A stretch of 64,000 nucleotides of DNA. It comes from Antitrichia curtipendula. Lineage: Eukaryota > Streptophyta > Bryopsida > Hypnales > Leucodontaceae. Each line of letters begins with the position of its first letter. The first letter of the stretch is position 1. Shown piece by piece: positions 34,567 to 46,839 of this stretch. A model generated the notes under the pieces. That model made no database searches and was not told the origin of the DNA. It saw nothing but the letters and a program-made list of their open reading frames with translations. A program made the position numbers and the translations under genes. The DNA lies in assembly GCA_951230915.1 (NCBI GenBank), contig OX579638.1, positions 17,936,696 through 18,000,695 of the forward strand, in the 5' to 3' direction.

Positions 34567-35289
34567 ATGGCGACAGGCATGAACATCTCCTGTATGGTTC
34601 AATCCATACAAGCCCACCATCTCCCAACCAAGGACTGTTTCCTCCCCATCCTCTCCACCTTTCTTGGCTACGCCATCATCGTCTCCTCCGTGTTCCTCAA
34701 GCTCCCCCAAATCTACATCATCGTGAAAAACAAGAGCATCAAAGGCTTGAGCGTCCCCTCCTTCGAACTCGAAGTCGCCGGTTTCACAATTGCATTAGCC
34801 TACTGCCTCTTCAAGCAGCTCCCTTTCTCCGCCTACGGCGAACTCGTCTTCATCTTGGCCCAGAGCATCGCCTGCTTAGCCCTGATTTACTACTACTCTC
34901 CCACGCAGGGTCCTTCCATCTGGGTGAAGACCGCGCTCTACTGCGCTTTGACCCCTACTCTTCTGGGAGGGAAGCTGGATGCCCAGGTTTTTGAAGTGCT
35001 GTACGCTTGCCAACATGCCATATTCTTCCTGGCGAGGTTACCCCAGATCGTGGAGAATTTCCAGACCAAGAGCACTGGGCAGCTGAGCTTCATGACGAAT
35101 TTCATGTCGTTGGCGGGATGTGGGGTGAGGACGTTCACTAGTATCCAGGAAAATGCGCCGTTTAGTATGCTGATTGGGTGCTTGCTGGGTCTGCTCACGA
35201 ACGGCGTGGTGTGTGCGCAAATTACTGCATATGCTCCTCAACCCACATCAGCTGGGAAGGCAGAGGGGAAGGTGAAGAAGGTGGAATAG
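34567..35289 (+). CDS. MPDU1-like PQ-loop protein (dolichol-sugar utilisation)
   Basis: Family role: an endoplasmic-reticulum membrane protein needed for use of mannose-P-dolichol and glucose-P-dolichol by lumenal glycosyltransferases that build N-glycan and GPI precursors. The 240-aa product has two PQ-loop repeats: FLKLPQIYIIVKNKSIKGLS (P47-Q48) and FLARLPQIVENFQTKSTGQL (P159-Q160). Hydrophobic segments predict about seven membrane spans. The C-terminus KKVE fits a KKXX ER-retrieval signal. I take the first ATG (34567); the frame extends upstream only to a GTG. The gene has no intron and is markedly GC-richer than its flanks, so it may be a retrocopy or simply intronless. Its upstream region is tandemly duplicated and a tandem repeat follows it. 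Confidence 0.93.
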   Translation: MATGMNISCMVQSIQAHHLPTKDCFLPILSTFLGYAIIVSSVFLKLPQIYIIVKNKSIKGLSVPSFELEVAGFTIALAYCLFKQLPFSAYGELVFILAQSIACLALIYYYSPTQGPSIWVKTALYCALTPTLLGGKLDAQVFEVLYACQHAIFFLARLPQIVENFQTKSTGQLSFMTNFMSLAGCGVRTFTSIQENAPFSMLIGCLLGLLTNGVVCAQITAYAPQPTSAGKAEGKVKKVE

Positions 35290-35390
35290 GTCACAGGAGA
35301 ATGCCAAAGTTCTTTTCGGTAATGGAGACAACAATAGGAGGCACCACGGGTAGCACTTGTGGTGTGTGCGCAAGCAGAACTGGATATCGC

Positions 35391-35830
35391 AAGAGACTCT
35401 TCGAGTTGGTTTAAGAGACTCTTCGAGTTGGTTTTAGATGTAAGTCATTTTTCTTTGACTTATTGTAAGTACTATTTACACTAACTACTAATTTGTAGTT
35501 AGCACAGAGAATTATAGAGTTTTTTCTTGTATTGGAGGTAGGTAATTTATGTAACATTGTGTGATATGTCTTCTTATCTGAAGAGACTCTTCATCAAGTT
35601 GATCTAAGGATCTAAGTCATTTTTCTTTGACTTATCATCAATACTACTTACACTAGCTATTTATTTGTAGTTAGTACAAAGAATTATAGAGTTGGTCTCA
35701 AGATCTAAGTCATTTTTCTTCGGCTTATTATAAATGCTATTTATACTAACTACATATTTGTAGTTAGTAGTGGAAATTATAGAATTTTCTTGTATTGGAG
35801 TTAGGTAGTGTATGTGGCATGTCTTCTAGA
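35391..35830. repeat. Tandem repeat downstream of MPDU1
   Basis: A 24-bp duplication (AAGAGACTCTTCGAGTTGGT, at about 35391 and 35414) leads into three diverged units of about 115-170 bp starting near 35412, 35581 and 35695. Each contains TAAGTCATTTTTCTT, a TTACACTAA-like block, TTTGTAGTTAG and GAATTATAGA. It may form the 3' region of the MPDU1 transcript. Confidence 0.75.
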
Positions 35831-36434
35831 CCTAACATGGGATCATAGGTTGAAGTGAGTATTATCATTTTTAATTATTGGATCTTTTCAACAATTCTTG
35901 TTGGAATTTGTGGTACCGTGTGATGCATATAACACTAATTCAATATGTACCCCAACATTTGAACCAAATGTAGTTATGATATGAAAGGAGAGAGTATGTA
36001 TATATACCAAATTGTGTCCAAATAGAATAGAAATATAGATCTTATTATTAGGTAGAATCAATTTTGTTGATCATTTAAGAAGATTCCCATACAAATTAAA
36101 ATACATGTTACAAGCATTATATGAATGCTTTGTAAATTTTCAATGTGTATATTGTAGGTATATTTCAATGTGTATATTCAAAATAAAATCTCATAGTATT
36201 GGAGGGGACACTCTTTGTAATTTTTTTGTAACCACTTGAATTTTTGAAGGATATTTAAGTGGGAATATTATCTTGGTGTGTTTTATTGTATTGTATGGCA
36301 CCCTATCATTTTGCATAATTTCCTAAGTTGGTCCTATTTTGTTGAAGCTATGAATAATTATAATGTAGAAGTTGCAAATAGTAATCATATTCATCTTTGT
36401 TATATTAGTTAGAATTATCTAAAAAAACTAAACA

Positions 36435-37026
36435 TTAACCTCTAAAGCCTCGAGGATGTTTTTTTTGTCAAAAATCACTCAAAATTGCCATTTTTTTTGC
36501 ATTCACTTAAGAAAATTTATTTTTTTATTTTTTTTATTTTTAAATTTAACCATTTGATCTTGTACTTAACTTTTTTGAGATCATGTTGTAAAAATTTCAT
36601 CAAATTTGACTATATAAATTGGAAGATTGCATTCAAAGTAGGACAAAAACAAAATTCTTAAGAAGATGCTTAAATTGCCCAAAAAACTAAGATTGTCCAT
36701 AACTTTCTCATCCCTAGTCCAGATAGAGTGAATAAAAGCTTCACATATAGATAAAAACATAATATTCTAGGAAAAAAATTCAAAATTTTTTATTCTGACT
36801 CTTTGTAATTTTTTTTGGACTGCCCACCAATCTCCGTTTCTTGCTTATTGTGCCATAACTTTTTCATCCGGCATTCGATTAAAACAAAAATTATATATCC
36901 ACAAAGCTCTCGCAAAACTACACAATTTCAAAAAATCTCAAAAAAATTCACTTAAAATTGAGACAAAAGGAACCTACCCAGACCCAAATTGTCCCTCGAG
37001 AGAACAAACAGTCCTTTAGGGGTTAA
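36435..37026. mobile_element. TTAA-flanked TIR element, copy A
   Basis: It begins TTAACCTCTAAAGCCTCGAG and ends CAGTCCTTTAGGGGTTAA, so TTAA lies at both edges (36435-36438 and 37023-37026) next to C-rich/G-rich TIRs. Internal CATAACTTTCTCAT-like blocks and GGAACCTACCC near the right end are shared with copy B (62456-63071). TTAA duplication is the mark of piggyBac and Kolobok transposons. No transposase is encoded; superfamily assignment is inference. Confidence 0.6.
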
Positions 37027-37984
37027 AACCCTATAACTCCAAAAGATGAAGTCTATGACCATGTCTATATAGTCAAATTTAAAAGTCTTCAACTCTGAAT
37101 TCATTTTTTGGTTATTTTATGAGTGAAATATGTTTTAGAGATGAAAACAAATCTCTATTATTTGTTATAAAATTTTCAAATTTTTGGTAAAAACTTCAAA
37201 TTACTATGAATTTTTTTTTTAAGTTAAAAAATTTCATATGAATACAAATTATGTTCAAAAAATCTAAATTTTTTAGAATAGAAGTATATAATACTATAAA
37301 ACGTTGTGTAAAAAAAATTCTCCAAATCACTCCATATTTAGAAATATAGTTATAGATATTCAACTTCAAACTTCATTAAAAATGCTTATTTAAAGGAATT
37401 TTTAGAATTTTTATGTAGAGCAGAAACCAAAATTCAAAAGCTTCATTTTGTTATTTTTTCTCACAATCAAAAGAAATTGTTTTAAATGTCAAAATAAAAA
37501 TTTATGGAAATTAAAAAAGCTCAAAGGATTGAAATACATTAGATAGTGCACCTTTTTTTCAATAAACTAAATAAAAAAGAACTAAAATGTCTTGAACTTG
37601 ACTCAATGATGTGGATATAGCATCATTAAATTTCCACAAAAGAATTGGATGAAAATCATCCATTTTAAAATATGCACAAAGAATGATTGGCCATCTAAGG
37701 GACACAAACATCTACGGTATCCCTTTAGGGTTAAGACTATTAGACTCATGTGTTCAAAAAATAAAAATTACACAAAACAACCCTCTTGCATAAACATAAA
37801 CAAGTACTCCATTGTTGATACAAAAATGTGTAGATATGTTAATTAACTTTGATGACGATGTTTTGCTTTAGACAACCAACTCTCCAAAGACTTGAAGCAT
37901 AATTTGTGTCTTTGATACAACGGCCACAAATACTATCCGCAATGAAGTTTTGATAATTACATTGTCAAAATCAAACATTAGATG

Positions 37985-38260
37985 ATTTTTGGGGGGTCTG
38001 GAGGGCCGTTTCGGGCCTGTTCCCGGCACTATTCCCCCGGCAGCAAAAGAACGGCCGCTGTCAAAAAAAAATTTCAAAAAAGTTTCAAAAAAAAGAAATT
38101 CTTAAAATGAAAAAATGGAAAAACATGATGAACAAATTTATTTTTTTTAAAATTTTTTTTTTTGTATGCTGTGCCATGTCACGCAGCTGCTGCGGCGCAG
38201 TTCCAGATAGCTTCAGACTCTGGGAACCCTGGGGAACTCGCAGCCCTCCACATGGGCTGA
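37985..38260. other. GC-rich islet in very AT-rich DNA
   Basis: Two G/C-rich blocks, 37990-38060 (GGGCCTGTTCCCGGCACTAT) and 38170-38262 (around CAGCTGCTGCGGCGCAG), flank an A/T homopolymer stretch. No reading frame with a recognisable product, no tRNA-like fold and no TIRs were found. It could be an insertion of foreign or retrotransposed origin, or a decayed element. Confidence 0.4.
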
Positions 38261-38269
38261 AAAACATGT

Positions 38270-41200
38270 AATGCCACTATACACATCACAACCAACAACA
38301 ATGTAGACACAATCTCCAAGCATAAGGGCCACAATGTGAAAGACAATCTAAAATTAACAACAAACTTAGGCTCCCCTATGATTAGAACTCCTCATGCACA
38401 TTCAAGTTGCCTAACTAAACACAATAGATGCTTAAATCTCTTGTTACTTCACGTTGTCATCTTGCTTGAACACACTCTAATTCTATCATGTATTGATTAC
38501 AAACGTGTTGCGCGAGCCTTACAATAAAATTCAATACCCATATAATTCTATTGCTTGATATGTTCTTGGAAAGCTCAATTAAAATCAATTATGACCCTAC
38601 TAACAAACTAAAGAACACACTCACACACATATACATATATTCAACCCTACGTAGTTCTAATTTTTTTCAAATATACATCAATGGATACAAACTATCCCAT
38701 GTTTATTGTACACTAACTTTTGTATTTTCTACACCCTATAGTAATACCAAAAAGCATATAATTTTTACTTCACAATAATATATAACACTCAATCTTTTTC
38801 CTCACACGGTTGCATAATATCTGAGGTCATGGTCAAATTGAATAAATTTTAAATAATAATGTAGAAGAATTATTTTTTAAATAACCAGGATTGTAACTTG
38901 TTAAATGGTTTTCAGGCTCGATGTTGCAATATATTTGAACAGTTTTATCATCCACTTTTTTTTATAAACTTTACCAACTAACTAATGAAAACTTGAAGAA
39001 AATAAAGTGTAACATAGTTGAGATGCATATTTGAATCTCATTTAAAAAGATTCAAAATCGTTCACTAAAGGTTCTATTACTTTACAATCATCTAATTGCG
39101 CCATCATGTAGAAACTTGAAAACCTACAACAAAATTGGAGTGGATTTTCTTACTGTCTATTTTTTAATTTATATTATTGTTGGACATTTTGCAAAGTGTA
39201 TCTTTTAATCTCTTTCTTATTCAAATTTATTAAGCATACATGTGAACATGCATTCAAAAACACCTAATCCTATCATAATACCAAAGTATTTTGGGGTCAT
39301 AATTTGGACAATGAACAAAGTATTTTATCCAATATTTTAGTATTGAACATTTTGTAGCATGTGTCTACATATTATGTAGAGTTATTAGGCCCATACAAAG
39401 GCATGCAATTGAACATGCACTCAAAAACATCCAATCTTATCATAATGCTGAATTGTTTTGAAGTTCACATTCTAGACGATGAACAAACTACTTTTGGATG
39501 GAGTTAGTTTAAATAATTTTTTAATTCATCCCAAATATGCTTGAATCTTTTGGAAAAAAGCCCTTCATCTACGAAATTGAAACAAATAATATATTTATAC
39601 GTACATGTAAGCAAAATATGAAAAAATCCAAAATGATTTAATGCATTAATCCTTAAATGCTTGATCAACCATATATGATCAATCTAAAATTTTGGCTTGT
39701 TTGTGTGTGGGTAATTAAATTACTTTGATTTTTTTAAGAAATATTACAAACAATATTGAAGTTTAACTATTGAAAGCTTTTTTTTTAACCAAAAAAGATA
39801 AATATTTGAATTTTGAGAGGTCCTAATAGGCTTATAAGTACCCATTAGTGGAAGAAGGCAGCATTTGAGAACCAATAAGAAAGTGCCATTGTAGTATGTG
39901 GTATTGGCTAGCTTATAACTTACAACCGCTTCTATATTTTTCACAACATAAAGACATCAAAATGACAGTGATAAATACATATTCAATTGAGAATACCCCC
40001 AAAAAATTTACCCCAACACAACTAACAAATCAATGAAAGATTTCATAAAATACACAAACATTGTAAGAAAATCACTAGCTACTACCAAAGATTGCAAAAA
40101 TCACATTTATAAGGTGTAGCAATTCAAATTTGAATTCACATATCTCCATCTCCATATAAATTTTTTACAATGGATAAAATTCCAAAACCTCTTAACATCT
40201 CTCTTTGCTACTTTGGAGGACTAGTAGACATAGTTTGAAATTGGGTAAGTTAACAAAGTGCAAGTGCCCAACAAGAGAGATTTATTCTAGCAACTTTAGA
40301 TTCAAACTAGCTTGCAAAGTTGCTTAAATCAAAGAAGTGGATAGAGATTGATGCTACTCCAAAGAATAGATCTTTTAAATCTAGGTACTATCAACAAATA
40401 GCTTGTATTTTGAGGTGGAAAGAGAGGCATGTAAATGATTTTTCAAAATCCATGAGAGACACCTTAAGGACCCTAGAGTGGCCAAATCATGGAGAGGAAC
40501 AAAGAGACAAGGCAAGAGACAATCCTTAAGGCAATGGAGAGAAGGGGAGTGAGCACACTCACACTTCAATGGAGTGATTTGTAATGGCCAAGAGCAATAA
40601 ATTTGAAAAAGAAGACAACCAAATTGGCAATCAAGAGGTACACATCAAAGACAATAAGGATGAAATAAGTAACTTGTACAAAAAGGTAGTAAAAAAAGAG
40701 AAACTGAGCAGGGAAGAGAATGAAGCTTGTTGTGAAGAAGGGGGAGCGTTGTAGCGGCAAAAGAGGCATTTGCAACAATATAATAAAAAAGAAAAAGAAA
40801 AAAGACAATAGTTTTGGATCCACAAGTAAGTTTAGAAGGGCAAGGTGACATGTCTCTCCTAAGTGTTTCCAATGAGCTTAGACTAACAAAAGTTGTAATG
40901 CAAGAATATAATTGTGAGGGTTATAACTTTTGAATGAAGTAGAGCAATCAACATAGGAAAAAGAAGGTTTAGAATGAAAACTAGGCATGGTGAAAAAAAA
41001 CTAAATAGAAGAGCAATCAAATGCTAGAATGTATAAAGTTGTATTTGTTAATGAAGTTACAAAATATATTCAAAGTAATAGATTTTTGAAACAAATACTA
41101 AGGTATGAACAAAATGCAATCCAACTAGCATACTTCAATGAACCAATGTATAACATTTCAAGTGACAATGGATCAAAGGATGAAGAGGGTATGCAATTGG

Positions 41201-43600
41201 AATGGTTAGGGCATTTGGCCTACAAACACTAGAGGAAACTTTTGTTTTCTGTGGTGTTTTTAAAGAAGTGAAAGTATGTTTTTTTCAATTGAAGGTGAGT
41301 CAACTCTAATGTCACCTAAAATCTGTTGTAGCTGTGCACATTTTTCTTGCTATAATCTCACAACTCTAATGCAGTTTTACACTCAAAATTGGTGAGCATA
41401 CTAATAAGCAAGCTCTTTAAACATCTATATGATAAGATTTTGAGAAAAAAAAAAGTTTGCTTCATTAGGGATAACTATAAGCCCATGCTCTATTTTCATA
41501 TGAAAATCACACTTAGAAAGCTTGGGCACTTGGGGGTTAAAGATTGATCTCTACAGAGTTGAGGACTTCTTTTATTATATTGTAAAACTAAATGGATAGT
41601 CCATAGAAAAAACAAATCTCATAGATTTTTCTTATCTTCATTTTTTGGAGAACTATTATGTATGTAAGAGGAGGTATACAATGAATAAATAAAAATGGCT
41701 AAGTACTTTAATATAAAATTAAAAAATTAAACCCCAATTGTGACATTGTAGCAAAAAAATCTAAACCAAACCTACTTTGTTCTGTTTGTAAATGAACCAT
41801 TATTTTTTCTTCCCTATTTTGGTATTTTTTCAAATTTTTAAAATATATTTTGATTCATAAATTAGAATCACATGAAATTTTATTGCCTGTAAGATATTGA
41901 TTCTCAAGACTTGTTCAATGTTTTGGAAAGATATACCAGAATTTTGAACTTCATCTGATTGCCCAAAATCATGAAACCCCCATTCCAAGCATATGGATTT
42001 TCATGTGTTATTATCAAATTCATTATTATATCAACATAACTTCACAACATTGGCTCTTTCCAAGAATATATCTCCACCTCTAGGGATTAACTTCAATTAC
42101 ATTGTTTTCAAAGAAATTCACAACATTGACACTTCTTCGGAAGTTAGACATCCAAAAACTTAAATCTACACCTATATATCCTAGTTTTAGTTCTTTGTAA
42201 TTGTCACAATTATGGTGCTCTAAATCACACCAATAAAACAAAAAAAACTAATGTTAGTTTGTGGAGCAAAAATTCATCAACTTAGAATTCAATTTTCAAC
42301 TTAAATTTCTAGAGAAAATTAAACTAAAGTGTATTTAGAATGTGTCTTTTGGTTCAAAGTCTACTATGACCAAGTTCAAAGTCCACTATAGATTAGGTAA
42401 CCCTCGAGCCACTGGGAGGTGGTGAGTGGGTTACAAGGTGTAACTAGCTCTATCCCCCAATGAAAACTCATGTAATTAAGTGGGATTTCTTTTGGCAATT
42501 TGGTGCAAAATTGCACCAAATTTTATGGCCTGGCACCATGCCTATAGGAAAAAATGGTACTGAAAAAGAGGAAAATCTCTAAAAAATTTCAAATAAAATT
42601 TTGAAAATTGGATGAAATCGCCAAATTATGGATGAAAACTGAATTATAGATATGTGTTATGTGCTAATATGATATTTTCTCAGAGTTGGTTACGACCACG
42701 GAATACATAGCATTGCATGCCGGCATTGACTCAACTCCCCTCCTTGGATTTGTGAAAAGAAGGTATCATCCTTTGCAAGAAACTTGGAAGTTGTTAAATT
42801 AAATAGATTTTCAAGAATGTTCCAAAACATGCTCTCTCCTATACAGCAAAATGTGCTTTAATGCGATTTCATTGTAGGATACAAAAGGGACCCATCCAAC
42901 ACTGGTAAACAATGCTATGGTAAAAACACTCTTGACTTGGACTTGGTTGCACTCTCTTTCTGCTCTGAAACCTTCCTTTTGTTTGCACCCAAAACATCCA
43001 ACTGAGGATTAAAAGGTGGTGGTCCATCAACTTACGTACGTGTGGACGGAAGCTAGTGTCCAAACAATTGGAAAAGCCGAAAGCCATTGAATCATGGTGA
43101 GTGATGGGAAGTCGACCAGGCACACAACACGGCACTTGCATGAGCCGTGGCTCTCGTTCGGTGGCCTGCTGGTTCATGCCTTAGTTGGCCGGAGAGCTGA
43201 TCGAAGCTGGTGATTTCATTCTCCACTTTCGAAGCAGAAAGAGAGCAGTGACAAGCTAGGGGACCACCGCGCACGTAATCGAGTTACGTAAGGGAGGGCG
43301 ATGCAATGCGCACGTCTTTCGGATGCAGGGAAAAACACTTCCAATTAAGAGGACGCCATTCTCAAGTGGGATGGCACTGCACAGGCGTCACTGCTCACCA
43401 TAGACCAGCCTGGGGAGTTTTTTGGATTAAGTACCCATAATTAGAGCAGCTTAAATTGTTCCAAACTCGATTGTTCAAATCAGCTTTCATAATACGAAGT
43501 TTACGCTAGCTTCCATATACTAAAAGGCAAGCTTAAGTTTGGTGAGTGGCCTTAAAAAAATGATGAATTTGTTGAGGGTCAGGATGGTTTCATCGGGAAA
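38270..43600. other. AT-rich intergenic DNA with small repeats
   Basis: No gene recognised. A diverged duplication with a period of about 168 bp starts at 39244 and 39411 (GAACATGCAYTCAAAAACA). The stretch 40310-41230 is purine-rich on the plus strand, with short Lys/Glu-rich frames (for example KSKKWIEIDATPKNRSFKSR) that may be decayed coding DNA. A second copy of a dispersed repeat is at about 42605-42690. Confidence 0.45.
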
Positions 43601-43610
43601 AAGCCACCCA

Positions 43611-44028
43611 TTGCTGCAGTACTGTTTCAATGGATTAACAATATAATATTAACCCAGGAAGGACGCCGCGGACCATAAGTGTCCGATGAATGACAAGGAA
43701 CTCTCGAGTGTAGGACAGAACTACAACTATTCATCTTTGGAATTTTTTGTGGAAAGTAGAGAACATCTACAGTAGCTTGACTTCCAATGAGTACTTTTGG
43801 TTTTTTTTATTCCAATTGCTCTCACGGTTATACAATGCATGATTTCCAGGGTCACCCCCCGCGTCGTTCCAGGGTTAAAAGTGTATTGTTGCAGTACTTC
43901 AAGCAATATACTTTTAATTAGAATGCGGTACTCCTATTGAAACTATATTGTTGCATTATTACTTGTAGTACTGCAACAATATACTTTCAATACTATATTG
44001 TTAACCCATTGAAACAGTATTGCAACAA
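43611..44028. mobile_element. Nested palindromic element, about 418 bp
   Basis: Outer arms 43611-43650 and 43989-44028 are inverted copies with three mismatches (left arm core GCAGTACTGTTTCAATGGAT). An inner inverted pair at about 43881-43898 and 43965-43982 (GTATTGTTGCAGTAC) repeats part of the same motif. This looks like a MITE with internal rearrangement. Superfamily unassigned. Confidence 0.65.
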
Positions 44029-44638
44029 TATTGAAACCCAATGAGGGGTACTTTCCTGATGTTGCTTGCTCATTCTAATGAACTTCCAAGTCGTAACAAA
44101 GCGACGAGAGGCAAATTGAACTGAGGTTAGTAATACAAATGAACCTGTGAGAGACCAGTGTTGGGGAGATATATTTAACGACTGTAAACATCGAACTTTG
44201 ATACCATGTGTGAAAATGTCCATAGCAAGTACGTTTTGTCAACACTACCCAACACTGATTGATTGTAACCAACGGACTTTTATACCCTGACAGTGTCGGG
44301 TTTAATTGCACGATGGAATTCTGCTGGAACGAAAAATTTGCTAGAATTTTTTTGTAAAACAAAGGCTGAAATGTTGTGAGGTTGTGAATGTGATTTACAT
44401 TGTGTTTGGTTGAAGGAATGAAAGCGAAGATGACGTTGACCAACTTTTCGGTTGTATTGCTCTGACTTGTCCGACCACAGTAGTTGTGACTCATTTGAAC
44501 TTCAATCAGGAATCATTCCACTCAAAATGAGTGGCTTCACCTGAATTGTACATGTGGACTGGTTTCTTTCTGAAGTCGCATCAGGAGAAACTTTTGCCAA
44601 ACCAGAGAAGATCTGCAAATACTCTTCTAGTACTCAGT

Positions 44639-44730
44639 TACTCCCCTCTCCTCCTGTCTCAAAATAATACCGAAGTTTCCTTTGTAAAATACAAATGAGA
44701 CACCGGTATTATTTTGAGACAGAGGGAGTA
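44639..44730. mobile_element. Short Stowaway-like MITE
   Basis: A 92-bp palindrome with TA at both edges; the ends read CTCCCCTCTCCTCCTGTCTC and, at the right, GAGACAGAGGGAG. Inner arms share CTCAAAATAATACCG. The left arm has a small CTCTCCT insertion. The ends match the Stowaway consensus. Confidence 0.85.
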
Positions 44731-44981
44731 GTAAGTGCTATGTTATTCATCGATATGGATGCTTGGGGTTAGTCCTAGCAATTTCCCTAGTTTCTTAAAA
44801 CATTGTCCAAATCAATGCCTCCAAATTTGACAGTTTTTGTCAAATTTGGACATTTCAGTCAAGTTCGGCATGGTGGCTCAGACGGTTATTGTGCTGGTGA
44901 GTAATTACTGTTTTTGAAGTCTAGATCAATCATTTGCCTAAGGTTTTCATTTTGAATCGGTTGTATGCGACTAGCTGCTGA

Positions 44982-45121
44982 TTCTCTCCGTACTATGCAT
45001 CACGGTACGTATTCTCTTTGCAAGCATCCCTCTTCACTGCATCAGTGCGTTTTCTCTCCGTACTATGCATGAGTGTTCTCTTCACAAGTATCCCAAATGC
45101 ACTTTTCAGCGCACTGTTTAA
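44982..45121. repeat. Two-copy tandem repeat, 70 bp
   Basis: TTCTCTCCGTACTATGCAT starts each unit (44982 and 45052). The remainder is about 70-75% conserved (TTCTCTT(T/C)(G/A)CAAG(C/T)ATCCC and a GCACTG-like end). Confidence 0.65.
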
Positions 45122-46173
45122 CTGTGTAATTGGTTACGTTATGTAGGTAACCAATCTTGTAATCCAGTAGTACTAGAGTCTATCCCCTCCATAATGCCAA
45201 GTCCAGTTTTTGAGGCAGATTTGTCACCATTCCATTGGATAGTCAAAAAAACGTTATAACTCATAACACACACCCTCTTTCTATACCCTTAGATTTGCAA
45301 AAAATACAGATACGGATGTTAGTGATGAACTATTAGATTTGGTATTATGTCCCATGATGCTTGTGAGCCTTATCTAGTCCATATTATAAATAAAAAAACA
45401 TAATGGTCGTAGTGTTCAGTGCCCTTATCAGAACACCATCACTAACAAACAATTTCCATGTTTTATAACAAAATATTTTTAAAAATTATATATTTTTAAA
45501 TTAAAAATATATATTATGATTACATAATTCATATAGAATTAGGTCCTGGCAATATAATAGGAATAGGCCTTATTATACTAGGTATATTTGTATATGTCAT
45601 TTGACGTTAATCTATAGGTAAGATTTAGAATATGCTTAAATAAATTCTAAAATTTCAATTTATTTAATATAATAATACTTTTTAAATGATTTATTAAAAA
45701 TAATCTCCAATTAAATTATAAATTCTATTTCTATCATTTCAAACAAGTGTATGCCTGCGTCCTCAAGAGTCAAAAGTTGTCACACGAAAGTCAGTCAAAA
45801 GGAAAAATTCAAAACGACTATACAGTGACTAAACAACCAATCAAAGTTTTTCAGGGTTGACGTAGTAAATCAAGATTGATGACAACTGCTGAGGTTATCA
45901 CCACCGAATAATGGACGGAGTTTCGGAAATGCAAATCGCATGGAGATTCTAGCTCTTTAAATATGTGATTCTGCATGGTACTTTTTAATTTTTTTTTCCT
46001 TGGAAAATGATGGTGTCGACTGACCTAGAAAGGATAAGATCTATCACCAAGGTATTTTATCAAAAATGATGCAGTCTTCATTTCTACAATAACCTTAAAA
46101 TTCATTCATCAGCCACTATTTGACCTAAAAGTCCTTCCAGGCTTAAAAAACAATAAGTAGGCTAGTGCAACTA

Positions 46174-46388
46174 CACTAATAATGAAATTTCGTGTAATGA
46201 CACAAATTGATTTGAAAATGCTACAAGTTTTCACTCTTCATGAATATCTTTACCAACTATGCTTATAAAGATCCCCCTCTTTGATAGGTATTGATATCTA
46301 TACTTTTGGTAAAAATCTTCATTAAAGATAAAAACTTGTAGCATTTTCAAATCAATTTGTGTCATTAAACAAAATTTCATTATTAGTG
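46174..46388. mobile_element. CACTA-ended MITE, copy 2
   Basis: It begins CACTAATAATGAAATTTCGT and ends in ATTATTAGTG, with arms of about 70 bp (including ACAAATTGATTTGAAAATGC) around a short centre. It is the same family as the 217-bp element at 2247-2463. The flanking triplets (CTA and CAG) are not identical, so the target duplication may have mutated. Confidence 0.75.
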
Positions 46389-46839
46389 CAGTCAATCTCT
46401 TTAGGTTGTGTAAGTATGACAAAACAATCATAGGACAATTTTCAATGTTTTTTTGGTTTGGCTTTCATCAAAATATCATTCAAAGGCAAAAAAAATTGAT
46501 GCAACATAACAACACTTGGAGCCTAGGAACACAATCCATGGAGAAATGGATACCACAACTAAGGTCTATGACGACAAGTTCTAATTCAAGTAACCTTCCA
46601 TAAGGAGAATGGCAAGGCATTACCCCTCAGGGTATTATATTTCAACATGAAGCTTTATCCCTTCTCCCCAACTTTATATTTTAAGAAAATCGGGAGAGGA
46701 GGGGGGGATGGATAAAGCCTTGTTGGCCTCTCTCTATATTTGTAGCATCTCTAATAGAGGCAAGTCTTGCTTTGACCTAATTCATGGTTAAAGCTAGTTA
46801 ACACATTTTCTTAAATACTTTGATCATTTTTAATCAAAC

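Noticed and set aside
40566..40872. Minus-strand hydrophobic open frames as membrane proteins
   Set aside because: They are the antisense of a purine-rich stretch; composition alone gives Phe/Leu/Ser-rich translations.
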